Positions 10,101 through 16,989 of a stretch of 16,989 nucleotides of DNA are shown in pieces (position 1 is the first letter of the stretch; the number at the start of each line of letters is the position of its first letter). Origin of the DNA: Parachlorella kessleri (taxonomy: Eukaryota > Chlorophyta > Trebouxiophyceae > Chlorellales > Chlorellaceae). The stretch lies in contig BBXU01001486.1 of NCBI GenBank assembly GCA_001598975.1, positions 1 to 16,989 on the forward strand. Direction: 5' to 3'. The notes below the pieces were generated by a model that saw only the letters and a list, made by a program, of their open reading frames with translations, did not search any database and had not been told where the DNA came from. The position numbers and the translations under genes are program-made.

Positions 10101-10325
10101 TCTGTAGACGGCATGCAGAGTATCAAGCAAGGCCAGCATTTTGGTGCAGTCAATGAGGGCGCCGGGTGTCAGGCATTGATCCTCTGCTTGCCAATATGCC
10201 AAACGCGTATAACCGGCAGGGCTGAAAGAGTTGACATGCAGGCTGCATGGGATGCTGGCGTCCCTGCTGAGGAGCTGACAGAGCTGTTAGAAATGGCAAT
10301 TAGGGGGAAAGCCATAGCTTATTAG
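4136..10325 (+). CDS. HeLo/MLKL-NTD-like, armadillo-repeat and ZZ zinc-finger protein
   Basis: This is a multi-exon gene. The start is ATG 4136. Confident exons, linked by matching phases, are 5403-5461, 5622-5691, 5828-6004, 6252-6560, 6705-6806, 7077-7202, 7401-7532, 7787-7903, 8063-8191, 8403-8531, 8700-8831, 8982-9052, 9275-9351, 9553-9664, 9746-9823, 9958-10024 and 10108 onward. Tentative exons are 4136-4285, 4355-4452, 4998-5025 and 6088/6097-6204. The protein is roughly 800-900 residues: an N-terminal amphipathic four-helix segment, about nine ARM repeats, a ZZ finger and a short helical tail. The likely role is a cytosolic scaffold, with the ARM solenoid binding partners and the ZZ finger reading a peptide end; this is inference from domains only. 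No catalytic domain is visible. The tail is ambiguous: the chosen end splices to an acceptor ending at 10241 and stops at TAG 10323-10325. No frame disruption was found within the confident exons. Confidence 0.8.
4497..4537. repeat. Inverted plus direct copies of GTGCACAGTT
   Basis: GTGCACAGTT occurs at 4497-4506, as its reverse complement AACTGTGCAC at 4516-4525, and again directly at 4528-4537. The first two form a 10-bp stem with a 9-nt loop. The cluster lies about 45 nt inside the intron that follows the candidate exon 4355-4452 (donor GTAAGT at 4453), just after a nine-base G run. It could influence splicing through RNA structure; function is unknown. Confidence 0.75.
5026..5224 (+). repeat. 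G-rich/GT-rich low-complexity tract in an intron
   Basis: This is about 200 nt of almost pure G/T/C on the plus strand. It holds repeated GGGCG and GGGGGCG units, alternating GTGCGTGCACGCGCGCG segments that could form Z-DNA, and a terminal run of at least five GGGT units. The G-runs satisfy the G-quadruplex pattern several times over. It begins at the splice donor of the small candidate exon 4998-5025 and ends about 175 nt before the exon at 5403. Long artefactual open frames arise on both strands here because of the composition. Confidence 0.9.
6252..9351 (+). other. Armadillo-repeat array, one repeat per exon
   Basis: Exon 6252-6560 carries two repeats (with GAIPLLARHIQG in the second). 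Exon 6705-6806 is a shortened repeat of 34 codons. Exons 7077-7202, 7401-7532, 7787-7903, 8063-8191, 8403-8531 and 8700-8831 have 42, 44, 39, 43, 43 and 44 codons and each holds one ARM repeat. All are phase 0, nearly all end in Gln, and their donors start GTG or GTT. Exons 8982-9052 and 9275-9351 complete the last, degenerate repeat in phase 2. The ARM pattern 'A..L..L' followed by 'AG/AA-I-P-LV-LL' is visible in each. The solenoid is expected to bind partner proteins along its groove. Confidence 0.85.
9324..9632 (+). other. ZZ-type zinc finger split by an intron
   Basis: Joining exons 9275-9351 and 9553-9664 in phase 1 gives HDGCKCRECGDEPLPGRRFL followed by CTRC, a Cys-Met-Pro-Pro-Gly spacer and FDICEKC. 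This reproduces the ZZ pattern H..C-x2-C, P-L-x-G-x-R-F-x-C-x2-C, then F-D-[LI]-C-x2-C. ZZ fingers (p62, CBP/p300, HERC2, dystrophin) bind two zincs and recognise N-terminal degron or histone-tail peptides. The final His pair of the second zinc site is not visible after CEKC, where the sequence becomes basic (SIRRLVRIR). A non-canonical or single-zinc variant is therefore possible. The family call is strong because the motif reassembles exactly at the splice. Confidence 0.85.
9665..9745 (+). other. GC-AG intron
   Basis: The exon encoding the end of the ZZ finger stops at ...ATCAG and is followed by GCAAGT, the consensus of GC-type donors. The acceptor ending at 9745 restores phase 2 and gives a reading frame of 26 codons to a strong GTAAGT donor at 9824. 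No GT donor nearby gives a matching phase. The short length (81 nt) and the GAG acceptor make this intron somewhat unusual. Confidence 0.6.
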
Positions 10326-10338
10326 AACCAGTCTCTAA

Positions 10339-10602
10339 GTGAGCAGCAGCAGGAGCAACGGACATGGCAGCTCTACAGTCTTCCAGTACTTAGCTTTGGT
10401 GGGCAGCGACGACAGCAGCGACACCTTTATTCGTGGGCGGGGCAGAGGGGACAGCAGCATGAACTATATGGCAGTCACATTGAAAATGGTTGATGACGAC
10501 TGCTGTAAGGAGCAGTTGAAGGCAGGACATGGCCAGGGATCCAGGCAGAGCATGCTCGGCAGAGGTCATACGGAGCGATGTAAGGAGTTGCAGGTGCGTT
10601 AG
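10339..10602 (+). other. 3' UTR or alternative terminal exon of the ARM-ZZ gene
   Basis: This Ser/Asp/Gly-rich open frame ends at a CTGCAG|GTGCG site resembling the ARM exon donors, so it could be an additional disordered exon in another isoform. It contains two TGTAA signals, at 10504-10508 and 10579-10583. These would lie about 180 and 255 nt behind the chosen stop, a normal distance for chlorophyte polyadenylation. I prefer the 3' UTR reading. Confidence 0.4.
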
Positions 10603-10603
10603 C

Positions 10604-11533
10604 GGGAGCTGGAGTTATGTTGTGTGCATCGCTTAAGCTGATGACTGTTGATAAGACCTCTATTGAACTTGGGGAGCATGCTTGAAGCTTTACTTCTCCC
10701 CATGGGCTTTGGATGTGCGGACCTTGATTTGGTCACCTGATTTGACTAACCTGAGTATATACCTTGATGAAGCAGCCATCTATTGGACAGATCCTTCTGT
10801 CCTCTTTGGTAGTTACATCGCTATGCATGTATCTTAGCTCTTGTGTTAATTTCACTTTCCCCCCGGGGGTCCTCCGTTCTGCAATGGTCTGCAACTCACT
10901 GCAGCACATCATGTGCATTATGCAGCCTGCTGATATCTCCATATGGCTAGTGCCCAGCCTGGCAGGAAGATACGTTCGGCACGCTGTACTTCAAATTCCA
11001 CCTTGGCAAGGGGCTACACAGCCCCTGTCACCACAGTTTGCCTTCAACTCTGTTTACATGACCCCCCCCCCCCCCCTTTAATATATACACAAATCCAGCT
11101 AGCCAACCGCAGCCAAGAGTCAGTTGGGAGTGATATCATATCAGTTCATAACTGCATACACCCCTGTCAGCCCAGAATACCCGTACTTCCTCGCTGACCG
11201 CGTTACCTGCCACCTCCAATAGACTCAGGCAAGGCTCAGGAGCATGCTTTCATCCTGTTCATCCAGCCCTGTCAATACAGTCCGCCCCTAGAATATCCTC
11301 TCTGTTCACACTACCTGCCAGCCTTGCTAATATCATGTAGTACCCATACTGTGTTGAAGGGATGTCTCCAGCTTGTGGAGCGCCCACAGAATGCAGTAAC
11401 CTGGTTATTCAATAAGCCAGAACACGTTCACGCCACCTCAACCAAAATGGGCTGGTGCTGCGCCGCCTATCACGCAACAAGCCACAGATGCATCATGGTG
11501 ATCCCATGCTGTATATGGGAGTAATCTACCACC
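10604..11533. other. Spacer without a supported gene
   Basis: No open frame here has family motifs or phase-matched splice partners. The frames at 10733-10942 (minus) and 10764-11081 (plus) overlap each other and look like chance. It includes a 15-base C run at 11062-11076. On the minus strand a TGTAA (plus TTACA at 11054-11058) lies roughly 480 nt beyond the folate gene's stop and might serve as its poly(A) signal. Confidence 0.5.
11062..11076. repeat. Homopolymer C tract (15 bases)
   Basis: Fifteen consecutive C bases are followed by TTTAATATATA. This is simple sequence and its length is likely unstable or uncertain in assemblies. Confidence 0.9.
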
Positions 11534-13220
11534 TCAGCTGGAATCAAGGTCCAGCTGACGCAGTGCAGCACCTACAGCGTGCATGGAGCCAATGATGCAA
11601 ATCACGCCCTGAACCGACAGCGTTGTCAGCTCCACCCTCACCTTCTTCACAGCAAATATGAGCGAGCCCTGCAGCGTGGTGAGGGCATCGTGGCACCAGG
11701 GTGCTTGGGTACTGCTTCTGAAAGGCCATCTCTGAGATTCTTTAGCCCCCAGCCTGCAATGCCGGGGCGGCCCACGCATCAAGAAATCGCCACGGCGCAA
11801 GAGATGTCACCTGCCTCTGTTGCAGCGGCGCAAAACCTCAGTATGGCAGCTGTACCCCAGGCAGCCTGTGCTCTTTTTGCAGTAATAAGCGCGCTATGCC
11901 GCCTGGCAAATTCCAAAAACTTCCAGCCACTCTTCGCTCGCGAACGCCGACCCGGACCAGCTAAAGCCGAAACAAATCCACGCCGCTACGGAGTTTAGCC
12001 ACCCGCTGATGCCAACTCTCACCTGTACGAGCATTCTTCTCTGCAGCCCCTGGGGTAGGGTGGTGCCATGTGAAGCCCTGCAGCCTGCCAGGCGGCTGTC
12101 AGGGCCCATAAGGCCGTTGAGAGCGCTTTGCCGCCCGCTATGTCCGTCTCAGTAAAGATGGCCACGGTGGGGTAGGTTGTCCGCTGCCGTCCCATGACGT
12201 CCTTGCAAGGGGGAGCAGCGAGCCAGCAGGTTTGCAATGGGAGACACGACGCACTTGGAAAGGCGTGCAGCAGGTGTCTGTAAAGCGATGATAGCCATGG
12301 GGAGTAGGTGGTACTCGGTCGGCCAATAAACGCGTTGCGGGGCAAGCAAATAATTGATGACACACCTAGTGCTGCAATGAATATGGCCAGGAGGATGAGC
12401 AGGGGGAAGCATGACAGGCACAGCAGCGAGGCCAGTATGTAACTTGAAAAACTCACATATGCTTCATGTCGTCGGCCATAAAGACCACCAGGGCCAGCGG
12501 GTTGTGCATCTCGGAGCGGGGAGGCCACAGAAGCCGTGGACTCGCCCGTCGCAACCTGCACCAGGGGCAGGGTGCAGCCGCAGTGAGGAGCCCCTCTTAT
12601 CATGGCTGCCAGGAAAGCGGGAGTTGACTCATGTTGCACCCATCAGGCGACATGAATGCAACTCCCACGCTGCATCCAGGTGGTTCCTAGGAGGGAGCAG
12701 CGAGTGCAAGCACCCCCTCGTACTCCGCCTTGCTTACTTTAGGAGACCTGCGAGTCCGGTGTTGCCCATTATCCTGGTATTGGCCAACTCTGGAAATGCT
12801 GGTTGCGTCGGGTATTTGTCAACCACGCCTGGCTCACCGCGGTTCTTGCGGCACCTCACAGTGGCCTCAGCCCCTCCTCAGCAACTCGATGCCGCTCCTA
12901 CTATCTTTACCACTACTTCCCCACTGCTGCTGCTGCCACCCCCGACATCACCGCTGCCTATGCTGCCGCCGCCGGCGCTGCCAAGGCTTTAATCAATCAC
13001 GCTTGCGGAGGAGCCCTCGCTGGCTGCGCTGTGTCTCTGCAGGCCTGCAGGCGCAAACTGGCAGGCCTGAAAGCGCCCTGGCAGCGAGGCCTCCGCCAGA
13101 CCGTCTATGGCTGTTTGCAGGGTGATCCTGTGGAAGCCCTGCCGCTTGAGGACTGCAGCTGCTCCTGGGCGGATGTTGTGTTGCCTTCTTGGTGAGGCCC
13201 TGGGAGCCACATGGCCACGG
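11534..13220 (-). CDS. FPGS: Folylpolyglutamate/dihydrofolate synthase, C-terminal part, with frame disruptions
   Basis: The FolC/Mur-ligase family ATP-dependently adds glutamate to folates. Family blocks are read 5'->3' on the minus strand. LPGPHQEGNTTSA lies from 13220 down to about 13168. AAAVLKRQGF leads to GLAEASLPGRFQ (ends 13067). DGA..HESTPAFLAAM lies near 12643-12605. NPLALVVFMADD lies near 12457-12510. TVAIFTETDIAGGK is at 12127-12168. The C-terminal GVICIIGSMHAVGAALRQL ends at the stop at 11534. The last three exons, 12457-12555, 12023-12277 and 11534-11753, join cleanly in phase 2 with GTGAG donors. Upstream blocks lie in different frames, each change at a homopolymer (13167-13169, 12639-12641, 12634-12635, 12518-12521). 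No GTNGKGS-type P-loop was found above 13220. It may be a 5'-truncated pseudogene, an assembly-damaged gene, or intact with exons I cannot place. DHFS versus FPGS cannot be told apart from this part. Confidence 0.75.
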
Positions 13221-13955
13221 CTGCACAGAAACAAGGGATTGATTCTTGCGGGTAGGCTGTGCAACAAGTATGCGGATTCCTGCCATCTTGCCAGACCGCA
13301 GGCCCATGTGAGGCACCAAGAGCCCTCCCGACAGAGAGTACACTCGAAGTTTGCAAGATAGAGACTGACGACTTAAAAAGCAGTGCTTTGGCTTGAACCA
13401 TAGGGAAGCTCACATTCGCTACATGACACTGTGCCTGAGGATGCCAGTGTCACAGGCGCGGTGCATGGTGCAACTACCCTTTTATGACATAAGAATCACC
13501 CCAGCTGAGGGCAATGAACCCATCCAGCACAGGGCCCCCCGCCAGAATGCATGTTACCGCTGCCCCAGACTCAGTTTCCACGAAACCAACTTGGATAGCA
13601 GGGTTCAAAATTGGGTTTGTTCTCAATAGACACGCATTATGCGACTCACCACAGCTGCTTGGACTGGACGCTTCAAGAAGAGCTGCCACCGTGAGCTCCA
13701 GCAGGCGCATCTCAACCCAGCGTACTGGTGCCCTATTGTGAACCCATCCAGCTGTGTGTACCTGGTTTTGGAACCACCAACATGCCCCAGGCCCACAACA
13801 GTTCACTGTTGTCAGCTCCTGGGTCACTCTCCTGTAAAGGGATGGACGAGCCTCTCATGAGGGGTCGATCAAAGTCGTTGGTGCAGTCAAGAGGGGTCAT
13901 CCCAGCCGTACGAGGTGTCGTGCACTTCTCATATCAGCACCTCAACTGCTAGGTG

Positions 13956-14002
13956 ATCAAGTTCCCGAACCGGGCTCCCCAACCCGGCAACCGGAACTTG
14001 AT
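13956..14002. repeat. Nested inverted repeat
   Basis: ATCAAGTTCC at 13956-13965 pairs perfectly with GGAACTTGAT at 13993-14002. Inside it CCGGG (13970-13974) pairs with CCCGG (13983-13987), giving a two-part hairpin. It lacks tRNA geometry: there is no anticodon arm or T-loop consensus. It probably belongs to the same repeat cluster as the two structures to its right. Confidence 0.75.
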
Positions 14003-14056
14003 TACCGAGCACAACAAATGGAAACAAGCGATGAATGCTTGGTAAACCAACGTACT

Positions 14057-14180
14057 GGATGCCTCGGTGGCGCGAGGGACGCATCCTCCATTCCTCCCCG
14101 GTGGCCGGCTCCGAGCGGTGGCCCGAGGGCGCGAAGCGCCCGAGGAATGGAGATTCGTCCCGAGAGCCTCCGAGGTATCC
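14057..14180. repeat. Long imperfect inverted repeat (about 40-nt arms)
   Basis: The left arm 14057-14096 and the reverse complement of 14142-14180 match at 33 of 39 aligned positions plus one gap, starting GGAT.CCTCGG and ending TCCATTCCTC. The 45-nt loop contains a perfect small hairpin, GGGCGC-GAA-GCGCCC, at 14127-14141. The geometry is that of a foldback or MITE-type element, or of a hairpin RNA precursor if transcribed. Confidence 0.75.
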
Positions 14181-14182
14181 AT

Positions 14183-14431
14183 CATCTCTCAATTTTAGCT
14201 CCTAGAACAGTCGGGGTTGCTAAGGAGGGGTGTTAGGGGAGTGCATGATCGCACTTTTTGCACTTTTGCACGCAGACGCCTCGGTAAAACAGAAGCACAG
14301 GAGCTGTTCTTAAGCATATATACTGCCAAAACTGTGCATAGAAGCGCCGCAGGGGAGGGAGCAATTCCGGGGAGAGATCCTCCATTCCTCCCTGCCCGTC
14401 TCTCCCGCAAATTTGCTAAAATCGAGAGATG
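14183..14431. mobile_element. Small element with 17-bp terminal inverted repeats, MITE-like
   Basis: CATCTCTCAATTTTAGC at 14183-14199 and GCTAAAATCGAGAGATG at 14415-14431 are inverted copies with one mismatch, enclosing about 215 bp without coding potential. The interior carries TCCTCCATTCCTCCC near 14379, also present in the neighbouring foldback at 14085, suggesting common origin. No clear target-site duplication is seen, so the exact borders are uncertain. Confidence 0.5.
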
Positions 14432-14667
14432 CCTTGTTCCCAGCGCGCTGTAGCGCCCAATCCCTCCCGCGGGTCTCGGCCAGATTCCTGGTGCGTACCG
14501 GGCCAGGTCGCTAGTAGGAGTTAGCAGAGGTGAGAGCGGGCATTGAAAGAACGATAGTCGTGCCCACACGAGCCCATGGCTGCGTACTTGCCTAACTTGT
14601 TTTGTGGTACTTACGTACATGAGGTGAACAATGGAGAAGTAGGTGTGTTGCCAACAGCAACTCCACC

Positions 14668-16989
14668 ATGGCTTCCGTTGTGCACGTAACTGGGCATACA
14701 CCTGGCGTTAGAGGCAAGTCAGTATATAAACGCCTTGTCTTGGTCTTGATACCTCTTGGGAGGAACCCATGCAGCCCTAGCCAGGAGGCCCAGAGAAAGG
14801 TTTGGGTGCCTGTGCCGAGGTTCAACCAAGTCTGGCTTGCCAGCGTACCGCCACAGTAGTGCCATGGGTCAAACGATATGGAAAGCCACGGCCCTGTCAC
14901 CTAACAGCCAAGGTTCACTCTGCAGGTGGCCACACGCAGCACTGATGGGCGGCTGCCTTTCCTCACAGAAGCCCGAGGAAGCCGCAGGTTTGTCATTTTG
15001 GATATTCCTGAGGAGCAAGAGGTCGAGGTTAGAGAACCCGCTGCTGCTTGGGATATCCAATACCGCCGGCCCCTCCACCTGGTTCTTGATTCGCTTGACC
15101 CTGCACAGCCTTGGTAAGCCTGTACAAGGCCAGTTTGCATGGCCAGCCGTGGTCCCGGTGCCCTTTGCGCTGATGCTGCGCCTTTGTATGCTTGCTGCAG
15201 TTACCGGATGCCCCGCACCTGCCAAAGCCAAGCCCGCAGCGCCCGCAAACCCCGATGCAACACCTGTGGGCACAGGCGGTGGACACGCGCCATCTGATGC
15301 CAGTTCCAGCAAGGTTGTTGAGCAGCCACCACAGCAGCTACAAGTGCAGCTAGATGTGCCGGTGCAGCAACCAGCCCCCAAACCAGAATCTGACTCTGCT
15401 TCCAGCATAGATGCCGTGCCCCCGAGGCCTTCTCTGTCACCGTCCAGTGGCAATGCCCGGTTTGCCCCAAATGTGTTGCCGGCGCCGTCGCCACAGGCTG
15501 CTGCAATCGGCAAGGGCGCCCTGATGTCGCGCGGCAGCAGCTTTGACAGCTCCAGCAGCGACGTGAGCACCCCAGGAGATGGATCTGGTATTTGCAGGTG
15601 GGTGTGGTCCCTCCCAGTGCACAAAGTGCTGCCTCCCTTGGATGCTTTCCAAAGCTCAACGTGGTACTGTGAGTTTTAGCTACAGCAGATTTCCATCAAC
15701 TGGTAACTATCTGGTAGTGACATGGGGCTGGACGGAGGTACCGACCACTGGACCTTCATGTCCCGTGCATTGTCCTGTCCTGCTTGCAACATACACCATG
15801 TGTCCTGCCTGGGTGGTGCTCAGGTGCTTTGGGGGACATGACTACAACCTGTCTGCTGTGGTTGCCCAACAGCAAACAAGCCCCCCAGCCCCTCCCATGC
15901 AGCAATGAGTCAAGCCAGCCTCCTGCCAGCGACCTGCTGATGAACCTGCTAGTCTCAAGGCTGGCACAACAACAACAGCTGCAGGCCCAGCTGGGGCGTG
16001 GCATCACCGGGGAGAAGGGTGCAGCCGCAGGCACCCCGGCGGGCGGCAGCATGTTTGACCAGTCTGCGCAGCCAGGGGACCTGACCGATGCTCGCACGAG
16101 GGCTACAGGTGGTGCCACCACCGCCCTCCGCAGGGCATCTGCATTGCCCGGCTACGTCACTTCAAAGGCACTCACCATCCCCTTCAGCGAGCTGGAGATT
16201 ATGAAGCAAGTGGGGGAGGGCTCCTCTGGCCGGGTGAGTTGAAGAAAATGAAAGGCAGGTTCATTTGGGTTGAGGTGGACCCGCGTCAGCTTGTCGGCCA
16301 CGCTTGGGGCACTTTGAAGGGTCCGTGAAGGGTCCGCTTCCATGTGGTGTTTGGATCCTAAGACAGTAGACAGTGATGCACATGACAGCTTGTTGCTAAT
16401 GATTTGAAGCCTACTGTCACCAGGCAACCCTCAGCTGCGCACTGCATGGCTTGGCCAGCTCCGGCGCACCATGGTCCATTGCCATGCTGCTTACCGAGCC
16501 GAGACTCATCCCCCCCTCCACAGGTGTACATGGCCAAGTGGCGGGAGAGCCTGGTGGCTGTGAAGCTGCTGCTCAACACCGGGGGCGATGTAGAAGATAT
16601 GGAGGCCGCGGCTGACCTGGCAATGTCCCTCTCCAACCCAGTGCTGCTGAACCTGGAAAAGGCGAGTGCCAGCTGAGCAGCCTAGGAAGAGCACAAGTCC
16701 AACTGACAGTTGACTAACAGGATCGTTCCGGGGCTGCTATAGGAGGCCCGCAGAAGGCGAGCGAGGTCTTGGTGGGACCACGAAGCGACTGGCATCAAAG
16801 CTGCTGCTGCACTGGCTGTCCATGAGCCGGCGCAGCACTCCTGCAGCAACGCAAGTTCCCTTGTGTGTGTGCGGGTGCATTGCGCGCATGCGCGAGTGTG
16901 TGTGGGTGTGGGTGTGTGTGGTGTGGCGGCGGCGATCGCAGTGCAGCCTGCATCATGAACACAGTGCATGGGCATGTTACGTCATGATT
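14668..16989 (+). CDS. TKL/Raf-like protein kinase, N-terminal part (runs off the window)
   Basis: The supported chain is 14668-14799 (ATG in CCACCATGG context), 14926-15113, 15201-15597, 15873-16233 and 16524-16661. The start of the kinase domain is FSELEIMKQVGEGSSGRV, with the glycine loop GEGSSG, spliced in phase 0 to VYMAKWRESLVAVKLLL, where VAVK holds the ATP-binding lysine. The following helix-C region ends NPVLLNLEK. This resembles plant/algal tyrosine-kinase-like Ser/Thr kinases (Raf/CTR1 type). The catalytic loop and DFG lie beyond the right edge. Before it are a Pro/Ser/Gln-rich linker (15201-15597 and 15873-16130) and an N-terminal segment with FVILDIPEEQEVEVREP. The 15113 (phase 2) to 15201 (phase 1) junction does not match. 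An alternative is one uninterrupted frame from ATG 14864 to 15597. Confidence 0.75.
14723..14730 (+). promoter_or_regulatory. TATA-box-like TATATAAA
   Basis: A consensus TATATAAA sits 134-141 nt upstream of the ATG at 14864 and inside the alternative first exon starting at 14668. If it is the functional TATA box, transcription would begin near 14755 and the ATG at 14668 would not be used, favouring the 14864 start for the kinase gene. This is an inference from one motif. Confidence 0.35.
16662..16989 (+). other. Kinase intron start with non-canonical GC donor; rest unassigned
   Basis: The kinase frame runs into TGA (16674-16676) after LEKASAS, so an intron must begin just before. CTGGAAAAG|GCGAGT gives a phase-0 exon of 46 codons. 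A GT alternative (GCGA|GTGCCA, phase 1) is less like a donor. Family members continue with an 'EA.LM..LRHPN' block; this is not found before the window ends. The remaining sequence carries a TG-rich tract and no recognised exon. Confidence 0.45.
16861..16922. repeat. TG/GTGTG low-complexity tract
   Basis: Alternating TG runs are interrupted by a GCGCGCATGCGCG segment. It lies in what is probably a kinase intron. Alternating purine-pyrimidine sequence of this kind can adopt Z-DNA. Open frames across it are compositional artefacts. Confidence 0.85.

Larger units (their letters stand above)
13221..14667. other. Divergent spacer between folate enzyme and kinase gene
   Basis: I found no exon with a recognisable motif here on either strand. 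The minus frame 13474-13827 is open but has no family block and overlaps a plus frame of equal quality. The right half (13950-14431) is dominated by inverted repeats, listed separately. If the folate gene has N-terminal exons in the window they should lie here, but its glycine-rich loop is not visible. Confidence 0.5.

Noticed and set aside
11579..11998. Plus-strand frame of 139 codons
   Set aside because: It lies antisense to the C-terminal folate-synthase exon, which carries recognisable family sequence.
12149..12421. Minus frame with a helical segment (VINYLLAPQRVYW) that can be joined in phase to the NPLALVV exon
   Set aside because: It overlaps exon 12023-12277 in another frame. Only the latter yields the FolC block TETDIAGGK and then splices in phase to the GSMHAVG terminus, so it was preferred.
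13474..13827. Minus-strand frame of 117 codons upstream of the folate gene
   Set aside because: Considered as an N-terminal FPGS exon, but no ATP-loop or other family block could be read in it.
13956..14002. Possible tRNA
   Set aside because: The hairpin has no cloverleaf: no anticodon arm, no T-loop consensus, and only 47 nt.
14869..15624. Long minus-strand open frame (251 codons)
   Set aside because: It is the mirror of the GC-rich Pro/Ser/Gln linker exon of the kinase gene. It has Cys/Ser/Gly-rich composition and no motif.
1..16989. CRISPR array, insertion sequence or bacterial operon features
   Set aside because: No regularly spaced direct repeats, no transposase frame and no Shine-Dalgarno-led gene strings. 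The genes are intron-rich and eukaryotic.

Overview
The window looks like nuclear DNA of a green alga (chlorophyte). Genes are cut into many short exons by spliceosomal introns of roughly 100-400 nt. Exons are richer in G/C at third codon positions than the surrounding DNA, TGTAA (the usual chlorophyte polyadenylation signal) lies behind the main gene, and low-complexity GT, CA and C tracts sit in introns and spacers. No bacterial, phage or organelle features were seen. All gene models below are hand-spliced from the raw sequence, so exon edges are inferred from GT/GC-AG sites plus matching intron phase.

Layout. (1) 1-600, + strand: two exons of an armadillo (ARM) repeat gene that enters from the left. 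(2) 600-4100: mostly gene-poor, with an unassigned minus-strand ORF (894-1250) and a plausible but frame-broken minus-strand gene (about 3053-3720). (3) 4136-10325, + strand: the main gene, about 20 exons. It starts with a four-helix segment resembling the MLKL N-terminal/HeLo-type bundle, continues with about nine ARM repeats, mostly one repeat per exon with phase-0 introns, and then carries a ZZ-type zinc finger split across two exons and a short helical tail. I do not recognise this domain combination. (4) 11534-13220, - strand: the C-terminal two thirds of a folylpolyglutamate/dihydrofolate synthase (FolC family), recognised from five family blocks. Several blocks are connected only through frame changes located at homopolymers, and no ATP-binding N-terminus was found upstream. 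(5) 13950-14431: a cluster of inverted repeats resembling small non-autonomous (MITE-like) elements. (6) 14668 to the right edge, + strand: a TKL/Raf-like protein kinase gene with a novel-looking N-terminal segment, a long Pro/Ser/Gln-rich linker and the start of the kinase domain (glycine loop and VAVK lysine). It runs off the window.

How they relate. The two ARM loci lie in the same orientation and share exon style, so they may be relatives by tandem duplication. The ARM-ZZ protein reads like a scaffold or signalling adaptor: a helical-bundle membrane or oligomerisation module, an ARM solenoid for protein binding, and a ZZ finger for peptide recognition. The folate enzyme and the kinase are divergently arranged around the inverted-repeat cluster. 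No functional operon-like link among the genes is implied.
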